This document shows positions 10,365 to 22,399 of a stretch of DNA of 64,000 bases, piece after piece; the stretch's first letter is position 1, and every line of letters starts with the position of its first letter. The notes under the pieces are model-generated. The model saw nothing but the letters and a program-made list of their open reading frames with translations. It had not been told where the DNA came from and did not search any database. The stretch is from Trichobilharzia regenti. Its lineage: Eukaryota > Platyhelminthes > Trematoda > Strigeidida > Schistosomatidae. Both the position numbers and the translations under genes were made by a program. Where the stretch lies: positions 89,600,319 through 89,664,318 of the forward strand of contig OX235264.1 of NCBI GenBank assembly GCA_944472135.2, written 5' to 3'.

Positions 10365-11440
10365 CCTAGAGGAACATAGGGCTTCACCCGCGCGTCTCCA
10401 TTGCGTTCGGTTCTCTGCCAACGTTTTCACCGCTCTCCAAGCCTGCCCACACGCTTTCACCTCCTCTTCACATTACCTCCTCCAAGTCACCCTTGCATTG
10501 ACAACCAACTCACCGCTTCCCTATCGGGTTCCACTCGAGCAATGGCTTGTCTAATGATGTCACTTGATGGTTTCCTCAGAGTATGGCCTCCAGTCCACCT
10601 CCATTTCTTCCTGCTTATTTGTTGCACAATTGGTTCCTGCTGGGTTGGTTCACTCATTGCCAGAGATCCCTCACTTTTGCCGATCTTTCCTGGCCGGCCA
10701 TCTGATCTTGAGTATTGAACAAAGACAGCTGTTAATGAAGGTCTCTAGTTTGTCTGAAATACTCTTTATGACACTCCAAGTCTCTGATCCATATAGTAGC
10801 ATTAACTTCACATTGGAGTTGAAAATCTGGATCTTGTTATTCATGCTGAGTGCTGTTGGCCTCCATACAGACTTGAGGGTAATGAACGCTTGTCTTGCTT
10901 TGATATCCTCGTCAGTTCCGTTGGCCTGTAGTTGAAACGATGCTTCCCGGGTAGGTAGGTGAAGGAGGTTGTTTCTTTCAGGTTCCTCCCATTTATGCTG
11001 GCTGATTTTTGTCTGTTGTTGTTGCTGTTGATGTTGGCCAGGAATCTTCATCATCTCTGTTTTATCTATGTTCACTTGAAGTCCTATCTTTGATGCTTCT
11101 TCTGCCAGCTTGTTGCTTTTCACTTGCATATCTTCCAGTTTGTGGGAAATCAGACATATATCATCATCGGCGAAGTCCAGATCCTCCAAGTTTTTAGTGT
11201 GAGTCCATTTTATGTCTGTTTCCTCATTGCCCGCTGTCTGTCGCATTATCCAATCTACTGCAATCAGGAAAATCACTGGCGATAGTAGGCAGCCTTACCT
11301 TACTCCCGTCCTCACTTCGAAGGCTTTCGTAAGTTTTCCGTTGTGGATTACTCGGCATGCAGCATTGTCGTATAACTGTTGGATGAGAACTGTTACATGT
11401 TGGAAATTCCATATTTGCAACAAAAGTACTTTTCGGAGCG
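10365..11440 (-). mobile_element. RTE/SR2-like LINE, RT and 3' end
   Basis: The minus strand carries the RT palm onward. The main frame at 10671-11276 has FADDDICLISH (the catalytic FADD with an extra Asp), LQVNIDKTEMMKI, ARQAFITLKSVWR, LMLLYGSETWSV and INSCLCSILKIRWPA. After a shift the C-terminal RKKWRWTGG.TLRK-like block follows (about 10560-10640), then the 3' tail ending in ggaattaaaggaaataataa at about 10370. It is 5'-truncated near 11440, close to an ATT-rich tract. The RTE assignment rests on the YGSETW and C-terminal blocks. It faces head-to-head with the copy at 11610. Confidence 0.8.
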
Positions 11441-11609
11441 AGGCTATTATTATGATGATTATTATTACTATAACTGCATAATTCAATGTAAGTTTTATGT
11501 TCCTAAGAAAAACTATTTAAAATAGTTCATTCACATGTTTCCTTTTCACCGACTTGGGTAACATGAATTGATACTGTCGAAAAATAAACGAATAAAATAT
11601 TAAATAGTG

Positions 11610-12205
11610 ACTTGTCTACAGGCGGAACGGATGAAAATGTCAAAGTCAGAATCGGAAACGCAAGATAGGCCTTCACCAAACTGAAGCCAGTTTGGAAATC
11701 TTCCGCACTCAGCAAAAGGAACAAGTCTCGCATTTTCAACACCAATGTGAAGTCGGCTCTTCTATACGGGTCAGAAACTTGCACTGTGTGTCACGAAGAG
11801 GATTACAGACTTTCACAGACAGCTGCTTTTGCTCGCTCCATACTGAAGATCAAATGACCAGAAAGAATAAGCAACAAGGAACTATGGGAACAAACCAACA
11901 GTTGAGAGCCGATCGGTCAACAAATATATAGGCGAAAGTGTAGATGGATTGATCGGGCATAAATTGAGAAAACTGTTGAATAACATCACGCGCCAGGCGA
12001 TTGCTCGAGTGGAATCGTAATAGGAAGCGACAAGTGGGTGTTGGGTGCCAGGGTGACATGGAGGAGATTGTGTGAAGAAGAGATGGGAGAGTTTGGTCAA
12101 TCGTGGACCCAGTTGAAGAGGACACCAGAAAATAGAAGAAGATGGAGATGTGCTATTGCAGCCCTATGTTCCACTCTGAACGCAAGGGAATAATAATATT
12201 AATAA
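11610..12205 (+). mobile_element. RTE/SR2-like LINE 3' end, decayed
   Basis: The plus strand has degenerate counterparts of the LINE C-terminal half: LLYGSETCTVC (about 11755-11785), SILKIK.PERISNKELWEQT (about 11835-11895), RRKCRWIDRA and the 3' tail tatgttccactctgaacgc with AAT repeats at about 12185. Several stops break the frame. It begins about 170 bp from the 5' end of the opposite-strand RTE copy. Confidence 0.65.
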
Positions 12206-13220
12206 TATTGACTTGTATTTTTAGCTTCTTTTTAAGACTTCAGAATGAATCACTGCAAAGTATCACCAAAGCACTTACTTTTATATGATTGATGGTTGCT
12301 TCCTATAATTTTAACCCCCTGCCTGATCATACCAAAATTCATATCCATTTACACTTGTAAGTTTGTAAGATAAGAAAATAATGCAGTTAATTCTTCCTTG
12401 TGGTTTATTTACATAAAAGCCCTAAAACATATCAGTCTGCTGCTACTGTGCTAATCCTTTCTAAAGTCAAGCGTTTTGTCTGTGTTACCTGATAATTTTT
12501 AAAATTAATTCATTCTACTAAATAAACATTACATGTGCTCTTCCGCATCTACAAACTAAATTCTCAATACTGTATCAACCCAGTTTACATTCATTTTGGT
12601 GATTTCGATTTGTCTATCTAGCTAGACAGTATCTTAAAGTGACTGCAGTTCAGTAGTGAAATATTCCTATGTCAAGCAAGCATCTGATATGTGGTATGTA
12701 ATGAACACCACAAGTTTCACATAAAAATGGGAAAATGCCACCATCAACTAACTTTTCTGTTTTGAAAATGACTACAAATCAAGCAGCCTTCACAAAGAGA
12801 ACTGAACTAGAAGAGGAATTAGTACTTCAGCCAGCTCAATCTGTCTAATATGTAGGTTATCGTGATCAATCTATTCCATTTGTTTCATTTAACAAATGGT
12901 AAACCAATTTTTTGTTTATTAATATCCAACAATTTAATGACAAGGCTGACCTAATCTAACCAGTAAACAGTATTCATCTGTCATTTCAAATTATTCATTG
13001 AACGGTTACCCATCAATCAACGTACAGAAACAAAAACATCTGCCTACTTCATATTGTACTCTTTCACTCAGAAAGTTTTAATTTTCAAAATAAAATTATT
13101 CCATTCAGTCCTATTCAAATGTCATGTGATTAAAAGCTTAAATAAAAATGAATTTTCAACAATCATAATTAAAGAATTCAGGAAGTCGCTTTCATTCTTA
13201 TTGAAGATTCAATAGTGATG
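12206..13220. other. AT-rich DNA, no feature seen
   Basis: About 1 kb with no convincing gene or recognised repeat. Confidence 0.5.
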
Positions 13221-13224
13221 ATGT

Positions 13225-13440
13225 TATTATTACCAAGTGAGGTCAAAATTCTCACTCACAACCTTGTCGCTCTTCTGAGCCATTTTCCAGCTAGGTGAGA
13301 TTTAGAGGTGCATAAGTCGGCAGTCGAAACTGGACTCCACTAAATCACCTAAGCACAAGAATCAGGGAGTACTGGACTCTTCAGAATTACTCAGCCATGA
13401 TCCTGCTGAGTATCGAACCCAGGACTTTCATTTTAAGAAA
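13225..13440 (-). repeat. Degenerate tRNA-derived SINE, hammerhead deleted
   Basis: On the minus strand a box B-like segment (gggttcgatactc) is followed by ctgaagagtccagtactccc. In the hammerhead SINE family the same flanks enclose the rest of stem II, GAAA and stem III. Here these are missing between two tcc triplets, as in a deletion between short repeats. The remainder is too diverged for confident assignment. Confidence 0.4.
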
Positions 13441-14559
13441 CTGAGTCTAGTAACAAGGATTACAATAATCTTCGACATCATAACAAGAAATAATAAATGT
13501 GATGAAAGCTAAATGTTAATCTCAGTACACGAACTACCAAAAAGAGTGTGTTGATAATACTTTCGTAATTTATCGTGATTTAAGTCATGTTAGCCGATTA
13601 CTTAACCGTTATTGTCTTTCAACTTAACTGACACCTGAAGGTGAAAATGAATTAAAGATTGCGTTTTGTGTGCATAACTGATAAGAATAATTACAGCATC
13701 TGTCTACCAGAAATCACTACTGGATAACGAAGTCATTTACTTATAATTTATAAGATAATACCAAATGAGTCATTTGCCCGCCACATGCGATGAATCTGCC
13801 AAATTAGCTCTCTGTTAAAACAGCTGTTGCTTCCCATATAAATTCTGACTGAAAATAGATATCAAGTATATTTTGTAAGGACAAACCAAACCCGAGACAG
13901 TAACTAGAGTAGGACATTTTAGTGTATATACAACTGGGTTCGGTAAATGACTTTGTCCTAAATAGTTTAAAGAGTATGACTTTTGATGCACTTAAGTGAT
14001 ATCCCCAGTGACAAATATGAAAACAGTATTTATAAGCTATCGATGACTTTTAATAAACTTGAGGCAATGGATTCAGCATCCGATCAGTTTATTTTGCATA
14101 TATCGAATATTCCAGTGAAAGAATGTGTGTACATTGTTTCGTGTCTTTCATTTGAAAACTAAAAAGTTATTTAGAATGACCGAAAAGTGGTGAAAGTAGT
14201 TCTGTCAGAGGTGCAGTGACATAGCCCTCTGTAAAATTAAAGTACATATCCTCGACTGACCCATAATGTATATGGGGGTCTGCAAATCTGTTCAAGCCAA
14301 TATGCACTCGTATCCTATTTACTTCAGATCTCCTTGTTGTATGCACGGGGAAACAGGATTGCAAATATTAAATAGGCCAATTGAACCCATGTATCTACCA
14401 CAAACGTACATTCCTTTATTGTTTAGTTATTCTTCAATATTTCATTCTGCCTTGTTTTCATCACCATTCCACTAAGCAGCTTCAGCATCAGTTAAAATCC
14501 CAAACTTAGAACATTGCAAGCTCAGATGTCCATCTTCATTACCACTATTTGTTATAATA
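13441..14559. other. AT-rich DNA, no confident feature
   Basis: No recognised repeat. A minus-strand open frame at 14167-14364 (65 residues) has fairly protein-like composition, but I see no convincing splice sites or known motif. Confidence 0.4.
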
Positions 14560-15262
14560 TGAATAATTAATAAACAGAAGACCAGTAGTTCAGCGAAGAG
14601 TCTCTTTTCCGCGAATTCATTTTCACAGCTGTACAATCGCAAATATAGATGGTTGTTTTGTATGTGTGTGTGTGTGTGTACATTAAATTTGTCAAACGAA
14701 AATACAATTAGTAAGTTCAGATGAATTGGATATTGATATAAGAAGATAATAACAAAAGAGATGAGTTGCCACAAACGGTTGTTAAAGCAGAGTTACGTAA
14801 TAATGTGAATAGTTTGATGAAAGAGTTGTGCTCAGGGTGTACATGGAAACAAAATAATATACGAAATTACACAAGGGTTTCAAGTAGTTAGAAAAATAAG
14901 CATACAAGCAAGAGTTAAGTCAAATCAACGGAGTTGTTACCGTGAGAGTAGAAGTGGTTGAATAATTTTCTTTTGTATGAATAGTCCTGGTTCTGCCAAC
15001 TGAATGTCTCGGGCTTCTGCGATGCAAAGAAGACGGAAACGTACTGTCTTTGTAAGGTTGTTCTTCACTTTTTAGATTACTTTGAAGGCGGCGTTTGTTG
15101 AGATGGAATGACCACTTTTGACGAGATGCCTGATTGTTGCACTCCTTATACGGCCACTACTTCCTTTTTGCAGCCACGTTGGATAGTGTTCTTTTACCCT
15201 TTTTTGACAGGATGTGCGTTGAATGACCGATGTACCTGGCTCCACAGCAACAGAAGTGGTAT
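14560..15262 (-). mobile_element. Penelope-like element, endonuclease C-terminus and 3' UTR
   Basis: This is the 3' part of a PLE on the minus strand. Translation at about 15262-14990 shows a CCGA.YIG-like start, RVKE.YP.WLQKGS, GRIRSATIRHLVKSGHSIS, then AFKVI and a decayed 'LCIQK..' tail. The UTR (about 14980-14565) includes a (TG)n tract and matches 49855-50215 almost base for base. It is cut at 15262, just inside the GIY-YIG domain, next to an (AAT)n tract. Confidence 0.8.
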
Positions 15263-16229
15263 GAATAATAATAATAATAATATGAATAACACACTTCATA
15301 TGACATACGTGTCATTCAGAAGATTTCTAATAATTCCTGTGTACTTCTTGTCTGTGCCTGTAAATGAACTGCAATTAGTTTATGTTTATAAATATATTTT
15401 AGCGGAAAAACAACTGTATAAAATAAACTCCGAAGTTATTCTTATATAAAAGAATTTTTCAGTAAAATTCTCTGAAGAATTGATTAATGGTGCTATAGAT
15501 AGATTTACACGTTTTCTTAATGTAGAATATCGTTAAATTCCCTGCAGGCCATTTATTAGCATCCATAATTTGGTTGCCATTATTTGTGTATAGATCAGAC
15601 CGTGAAGAGCAGTAATTTCAATTTTATCACTGACCTTTCTACGAATTTCTAATCTACCCTCAATGATCAAGGAAAATCCAAATACATCGAAAAGTCTGTT
15701 GAGTATTTACCAGGTGGATGGATGCGATGCTACATGAACACCAAGGATAAAGCAGATAGTTGCCTTATGTAATCGCCCATTCAGCCTTTAGACTTAAGTC
15801 TGGTCTACATAATAACAGAGCAGTAGCAAAAGTTACATCTTTGTGATTACCGTTGACCTAAACAAGTTCGTACTTTGTTTGTTGCTTTACAATCCTAGAG
15901 TACTACTATTTGGGAGTCAGGAGTCTTTAACTCCGAATGAACGATCCATGCCCGCCAATCTAAAAATCACCAATAAGCCTTTACATATGGTCTTAATTTT
16001 TTCAAGAACGCCCTAGCCTTTATGTAACGGCAGTCAGCCAGAGTTTATCGGTAAAAGTCAGCAATGTGTGGCTGCACAAGAGCACTTCATAGGGAGCAAC
16101 ATAATTTACTAATTCCAAGCCGTATCAGGTCAATTATAGAAGGCAGCATAATTTTACTGGCAAAATTCCGACTTAGACTCAGGTTTATCATACTATCAAA
16201 TAGACAATCTCCACTTTAGGTACATAATT
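15263..16229. other. AT-rich DNA with (AAT)n tract, no gene seen
   Basis: It begins with an AAT microsatellite (about 15264-15283). The rest shows no convincing gene or recognised repeat. Confidence 0.5.
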
Positions 16230-17160
16230 TTGTCCAGGGTTCTTGACTGTAGAAATCAACGTAATGTAGTTGTAAAGCAGTCCTCTTGATGATTTATGTT
16301 TGATGTCACACAAAATCGAAGACTTAGAGGCAAGTGAAAATCGACAAACTGGTCGAAGAAGCAGCCAGCGAAGACAGGACTCCAGGTGAACATAGACAAG
16401 ACGGAGATGATGAAAATGACCAACCAGCCATCAACAACAACAACAGCAACATCCAGCTCCAATCACCATCAACGGGAGGGATTTGAAAGAAGTTAGTGAC
16501 TTCATTCACTTATCCAGGGAGGGAGCATTGTCTCAACTACAGGCAGTAGGAACTGACGAGGATGTCAAATCGAGCGAGAATCGGGAAGGTGAGAAACACA
16601 TTCATCAACCTGAAACCAATCTGGAAATCTTTGTCACGCAGCATCAACAGCAAAATTCAGTCAGATTTTGATTACAAACGTCAAGTCAGTCAGTCCTTCT
16701 ATACGGATCAGAAACTTGGAGGGTCACAAAGAATATTTCCAAAAGGTTGCAGACCTTTATCAATAACTGCCTTCGCTCTATACCGAAGATCAGATGGCCG
16801 GGCCGGAAAGAATCCCCAACAAGGAACTATGGGAACAAACAAAACAAGAACCAATCGCCAACCAACAAATATGCAGGAGAAAGTAGAGATGGATGGGACA
16901 CTCGTGACTGAGGAGGCCGCTGAGTGACATAGCGCGCGCGTCAGGCCATTGCTCGAGTGGAACCAGGCCGAAAGGGAAGCGGCAAGTGGGACGTCAGTGC
17001 AAGGGTGAGATGGAGGAGATCGTGTGAAGAGGAGTTGAAGCAGTATGGACTAACATGGATGTAGGTGAAAAGTACAGCAGAAGGAAGACAGAAGCAAGTG
17101 GGGACGTGCAGTTGAAGCCCTATGTTCCACTAGAAACCCAAGGGAGCAATAATAATAGTG
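16230..17160 (+). mobile_element. RTE/SR2-like LINE 3' half, decayed
   Basis: Plus strand: LMFDVTQNR.LRG (after the lost FADD motif), a region rich in caacaa repeats, then KEVSDFIHLSREG, TDEDVKSR.RIGK, FINLKPIWKSL, LLYGSETW-like (about 16695-16725), FINNCLRSIPKIRWPGR, NPQQGTMGTN and RRK.RWMGHS.LRR-like residues. The 3' tail tatgttccactagaaaccca ends in AAT repeats at about 17150. Frameshifts split it into three frames. Confidence 0.75.
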
Positions 17161-17730
17161 TAATAGTTTTAAAACAAGCACATAGCAGCTTATATTTATA
17201 TAGGCAGCTGACAACATTAGTGGGTATTTTTAGTCCCTTAAATCAAATCTCCCCGGATTTTTTACTTACTCGAGATGTTTGATCTTAGAAAAGTAGGCAT
17301 TCCGTTACAATTAGCAGAGCGAATCAGAAATCATCTCAGTATTATAATGAAAAGTCTTTCGCTGATAAAGAAGACTAAATAAAGGTTTTAAAAGTTACCT
17401 TAAAGCACTTTTTTCAGAAACACCTGCTTCTAATTATAATCATAATATGAATAGTGCCTAACAGTACAATTAGTTTACATTATAAAGCATTAGAAATCAC
17501 AATCGTGAGTGTTGTACTGATTTTTAGGAAATAAGAATAACAACGAATGGCAAAAAAATTAACTTAACCAAAAACATTTGGATTACGCCTAAAGGATTAT
17601 TGCAGACAGAAGAAAATTTAGGAAGGTTTCTCTTGTTCTATTATTCTAAAGTAACCTGTATTCAGATTCCATTTTAGGGTTAGAATCGATACAGCCTGAT
17701 TCCTAATTTTAAATTAGCAGTACACGGGTA
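17161..17730. other. AT-rich DNA, no feature seen
   Basis: No convincing gene or recognised repeat. Its last bases, agtacacgggtat (from 17719), imperfectly repeat on the far side of the next SINE dimer. Confidence 0.5.
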
Positions 17731-18336
17731 TACAGGATTTCACCATGAGTTGACATTGATTAGAGAACCATTGGAAAACCTAGGAGTACTGGAGAGCTGT
17801 TTCGTCCTAGTGCTTGGGACTCTTCATCAGTACGCATCAACCTCAATTGTTCAGACCCAAGACCTTCTGGTTACAAGGCGAGCTCGTAGACCATTAAGCC
17901 ACTGAAACCTGATCCAACAGCTTGTATATCGATGAGATGCTTACTTGCAACTTGCGCTATTCATGCAGGTAGTTACCTGGGGTTTTAGTGAGAAGTCGTG
18001 ACCAGTAGGGTACAGTAGGTCGGGTGTGAGGACAAATACTCGCCGAAGACATTAGCTAGTGGTTGCGCTATTTCGTGAATTGGCAGAAGTTGGAATTCAT
18101 GCAATGGCAATTGGATCGGGTCCCAGTAGCTAAATGGTCTACGAGCTGGCTAACCTTGCAACCAGAGGGTGGTGGGTTAGAACCTAGGCTACGGGTGCGT
18201 ACTGATGAAGAGTCCCAAGCACTAGAACGAAACAGCTGTCCAGTACTCCCAGGTTTTCCAATGGTTCTGTAACCAATGTCAGCTCATGATGAAATCCTGT
18301 AACCAATCAAATTCCTACAAACCAACACTTGAATTA
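17731..18336. mobile_element. Hammerhead SINE, inverted dimer
   Basis: A minus-strand arm (17731-about 17917), a 48-bp spacer and a full plus-strand copy (17966-18336). Both arms share diagnostic changes: atgaagag for ctgaagag (C3 of the hammerhead core lost) and an extra gc in the stem II loop (tcccaagcactag). This shows they derive from one source copy. Hammerheads near 17783-17836 and 18195-18250 should be inactive. Flanks agtacacgggtat (17719) and agtacaggggtgt (18337) form an imperfect duplication. Confidence 0.8.
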
Positions 18337-18339
18337 AGT

Positions 18340-21300
18340 ACAGGGGTGTATTTTTAGATTCAATTTAATATAATTCAAGCTGACATATTGTTTTCTCTGA
18401 TTATAGCAGTCTTTACACAAGAGTTTCATCTGCTTGAGTTCAATAGTAATGAAAAGAGACGAAGACAGGAAAAAATGGACAGAGTAATTGTTAATGGGCG
18501 CGAACATTGAAGTTTGTTCATTGGAGGTGGTAGCCATTAGCGAGCAACTCGAAGGCGCAGATGGTTTAGTCGTGTGCAAGTTGGAAGAAGACGAAAGAAT
18601 ACGAATAAAAGTACATTGTATTTACTTGTAAAACATTTGTTTATAGACTTGTAACTACCTTGATTTTAATTGCCAAACAATATGACCTTCTAACAAGTAC
18701 TAGTGTTTTGAAGTTAAAGTCGAGAAACGTAAATAGTAATAATCGGTTCGGAGCGCCTTCGCAAATAATGAAAACTTAGGGTTAAGTTTATTGACGGTTA
18801 TTATTTTTACCTTACAAAAGAGGCTGACCAATCAAGGCTTAGTAGGATTTCGACTATCACACAGTTTATAAAAATTTATTTCGTGATTCAACAGAAGTGA
18901 ATGAAACGTTAAATTTTGTAGATTTATTTAACTGTGATTAATTTTCCTTAGAGGAAATCACTGCTAACATTGTAGTTGGCTGAATAATTCATTCAACAAC
19001 AACAAAAATACCTGAATACAAAACGTGTCGTATTCACATTCATATAAACAAAAAAGCTTCACTGACTAGTAAACTCAAAACAGCCATATAACCAAAACAA
19101 CGAACAAATTTAGTCCAATAAGTAAAAGACAAAAAAAAATGACAGTATGCAATAAAAATAAATGTTATTTAGTTTATAATATAGCGATTTTCGGATCACA
19201 GTTTAGTATAAACAATCTGTCATTTGTAAACTTGATACTTTTAGTTTTTATAGGATGTTACTTTTATTCTTATCTGTTCAAATTAGTTAGTATGAACTAC
19301 CAAGGTGTTTCGTCTTCTACACCATCATGATACTTAATCAGTCAAAAGTAATAAACAATACATGTGAGTGCATTACAAAAATTAGCACAGAAACTTAAAT
19401 ACTTACTTACCTATAGAATACACAAATAATCACATTAAGGCTATAAATTCCTTATAAGAAACAAAGATTTTCACGAAAGAAGATGGTGTGTCTTGATGAT
19501 TCAAGAGTGTTTATTTTTTTTTTTTAAACAAACTATGAGATTAGAAAGTTAGTCATAAAAAACAATAGCAGATTATTCGTCAATCATTTTACAAAAAGAA
19601 ATACCATTACAATGAAGTATACTGAATTGAAAGATTAAATTGTTGTAATGATGATGTGAATTATTGTCAAGATTTAACTACTGAACTATTCGTAATGTTG
19701 TATTCTACTTTGTAGACACTATTCTCCTGCTTTGTTAATAGATATACACTCTGAAAATCTTGTAACACTTTATCGAAAGCTTATAATTAGATTTCATATT
19801 CACCCTATCGTTAAAACATTCCATTCAAACCCCTCTGCTTTTAATAATAAGAAAAGAACCATTAAGTTCTCTAAATACTTTTCGCTTGAAGGTAATTGAA
19901 TGAATACAGATGGGTAGATTATGAAATGACTTGGTACTTTGTATTGTAGACTTCCTGTGAAATAAAAGGCGATCGTTTAATCTTCGCAAATAGTATTGCT
20001 CTGACTGTTTCAGCCAGTGTAAACAGGAATATGTCTTAATGTGCTTCATAAACTCATATTGTCAAGTTTTCAATGAGATTATTGATCTCTTTTTTTATGC
20101 AAATTTTCTTCTCATCTAGCCTCGAAATTACATTAGAATGAAAATGAAACCATAGAAAAGTAGTTGGGACTCATCTTTCTTTCAAAAAGTATAAGACTTC
20201 AAAGATAGGATAGAATCATAAAGACGTCAAAATGTATTTTGTACAGTGTGGCGTTATTTCAGCATTCAGTAATGACTATGAAAATAGAGCTGACGTCTTA
20301 CAAATATTCACAGCAATAAAACTTGAAAATTACAGACAATTAAGACCAATGTTTTGTGGCCACTTTAATCACAAACTTCTTACCCGACCTCTATTTGAAA
20401 AAAGCGAGCATGATCAACTACTTTCTACATGAGTATCTGAAATCATACTTTAATCTAGTATCTAACCAACCATGTGAGTCTAACTCTCTTTATCTTTATA
20501 CCTATTAAATTAGTTACTGCTGTAATTGTTCAGTAACTATTCGTAAACCCATCTAACCTCATTGGGATATCTAGAACTGTACTTTATTCATAATTTGAAT
20601 ACACAGTGGTTTTGTTTTCAATTGTTGAATTTGGTATCCCATCTTCCTTTTTGACCATTAATGGATTTTGTTACACATTTCATATTGCATACTGATGTGA
20701 TGAGTTGGAAAGCCACTGGACCGATCCTTATTGCTTACTTTTCGGAGCTAGGAATCGTACAATAAGACTTGTTTAGTTCATTGGTTTATAAGATTATTGA
20801 TAACACACCGCGAGTGATGAGTTTCAGAGTAATAAATCATGTCAACTGGAATAATTAGCTCTGTAAATATGCTTTTCAAATTCTCAAGAATCGTCTTAAT
20901 GCGGTTATTTACTGAATACAGACTTATAAATTTAGAATAAAACTTCAATTTTGGGGAACATATGGTTTTGTAGGTAAAAAAAATTAGATAATCCAAACGG
21001 GATTTTAAATTACGGTAATTCTTGTTATTCTACATCTTTAGTAACTAGTGAAACAGATTTGATAGATTATCAAGCATTCATAGTTAATGCAGAAGCCTTC
21101 ATAAAAGGTTTTTGCTACAAGACTATATATACCTTGAGTGGTAAGGTATTTTAGTTGTGACCTTATAGAATGAGATGGAAATATAACACTGGTTGAATCA
21201 ACATTTCTATTTTAAAGTCTCGTAGAAGAATGGAAATTAAGACCGATGACAGAATACGTATTCATAAATGTCATCCGCAACACCCTTCATCAGTGACTGA

Positions 21301-21726
21301 ACCCAAATGTCAGCATAGTGTTAGTAAGATTAAGACTTATTTTTGTGTATAGACGCCATATTAATATGGTGAATTAATCGTTTCTATGACGAACCAGCTT
21401 TACACTATGTTTATTGAACCATGTAATTAGAGAAATGGAAAAAGATACCTCAGAAATAGAATCCTCTCTCAAGTCGATCATTTCAGTACTTTTAAAAAAA
21501 CTTTACTGCTCAGAGAATATAACCATTCGATTTTATTAATCACCATTTCCATGAATTTCGAAGCCATATATGTACATGAAAATACGGGAGCGTTTATCTC
21601 CACTTCGATGAAAATCTAAGGATTTTTAATCTATTTTAGTTTAAAAATGTTCAGAAACTTCACTTATCCGTATCTGAATTTGTTGACTATTGTGTTAATC
21701 TAGAAAAAATCAGTAACTAATTTTTT
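18340..21726. other. AT-rich unique DNA, no feature seen
   Basis: About 3.4 kb without a recognisable transposon, RNA gene or convincing coding exon. Open frames at 18334-18579, 19139-19330, 19825-20049 and 20232-20432 are short and compositionally ordinary. Introns of an unseen gene are possible. Confidence 0.45.
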
Positions 21727-21857
21727 GCCTGGGTTCGAGCTTCGGTGGGAACGTCATCACTCACTGAGAAATGCAGGTACATCCAGCTGACGAGTCCCAA
21801 ATAGGACGAAATGCGCATCCTGGATTCCACTGCTAGCCACCATCCACTAATTGTATA
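21727..21857 (+). mobile_element. Smalpha-type hammerhead repeat, 3' fragment
   Basis: This fragment starts inside the tRNA-like part at box B (gggttcgagcttc), followed by cgtcatcactcactgag, the hammerhead, and the family 3' flank ccaccatccactaattgtat, then an AAT-rich run. Box A and the segment 3' of ttgtat are missing. This is the classical schistosome satellite/SINE that encodes hammerheads. Confidence 0.85.
21773..21833 (+). ncRNA. Schistosome hammerhead ribozyme, intact
   Basis: Stem I strand gcaggtacatccag, core CUGACGA, stem II gtcccaaataggac, GAAA, stem III atgcgcat, then AUC as cleavage triplet and ctggattccactgc pairing back to stem I with the expected internal loop. This matches the extended schistosome hammerhead known from Smalpha repeats, with all core bases present. 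Transcription of this truncated copy is uncertain because box A is gone. Confidence 0.9.
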
Positions 21858-21939
21858 TAATAATAATAGTAAAAATATAATAGCAAATAGAGTATCAACT
21901 AAAGTTAAGGAAATTTCTACAAAAAATTGAGGATCATTC

Positions 21940-22140
21940 AAACCTAGATGGCCAAGGTAAGGATAATGTCTGAACTAGCTTTTTCTTGGACGCACAAATT
22001 AGGCTTTGTAATGTGGATCCCGACGGCCTCAGTAATATTTAGTAAAAGAACTCTTAAGGCGAATTTAAGATTTCCTGGTATGCAATAAATGAATTTGAGA
22101 GCCTGGTTAACATCAATCTTGTGTTCTGTATCCACAAGAT
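21940..22140 (-). mobile_element. Penelope-like element, C-terminal tail fragment
   Basis: Minus-strand translation reads VNQALKFIYCIPGNLKFALR, then EAVGIHITKPNLCVQEKA, the segment that closes PLE proteins after the GIY-YIG domain (compare 58030-58180, ALRV.FLR.PEAIGIQLKKPSL.VQKK). Only this tail is left. Confidence 0.65.
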
Positions 22141-22399
22141 GAGATAGAATAACGCTACGAATAGATTTTGCTTGTCTTTTACTTAACTACACAGGATGAT
22201 TGATGTTCGGAAATCTAATTATTATCATTCTACATAATGTCCAAGCTCGTGGTAAATATTTTAATAATTGGAGAATGTCTGGTACTCATTGTCCTACATC
22301 TAGCAAATTCAGATCAGGTAATTGTTTGGTGCAATTCGTTTCTTATTAATTTTTCCTTTTTCGTGTCACTCAACAATCCAAACTGCTGTGAGATCTCGA

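Noticed and set aside
14167..14475. Protein-like open frames on both strands
   Set aside because: No splice sites, motif or repeat relation that I can support.
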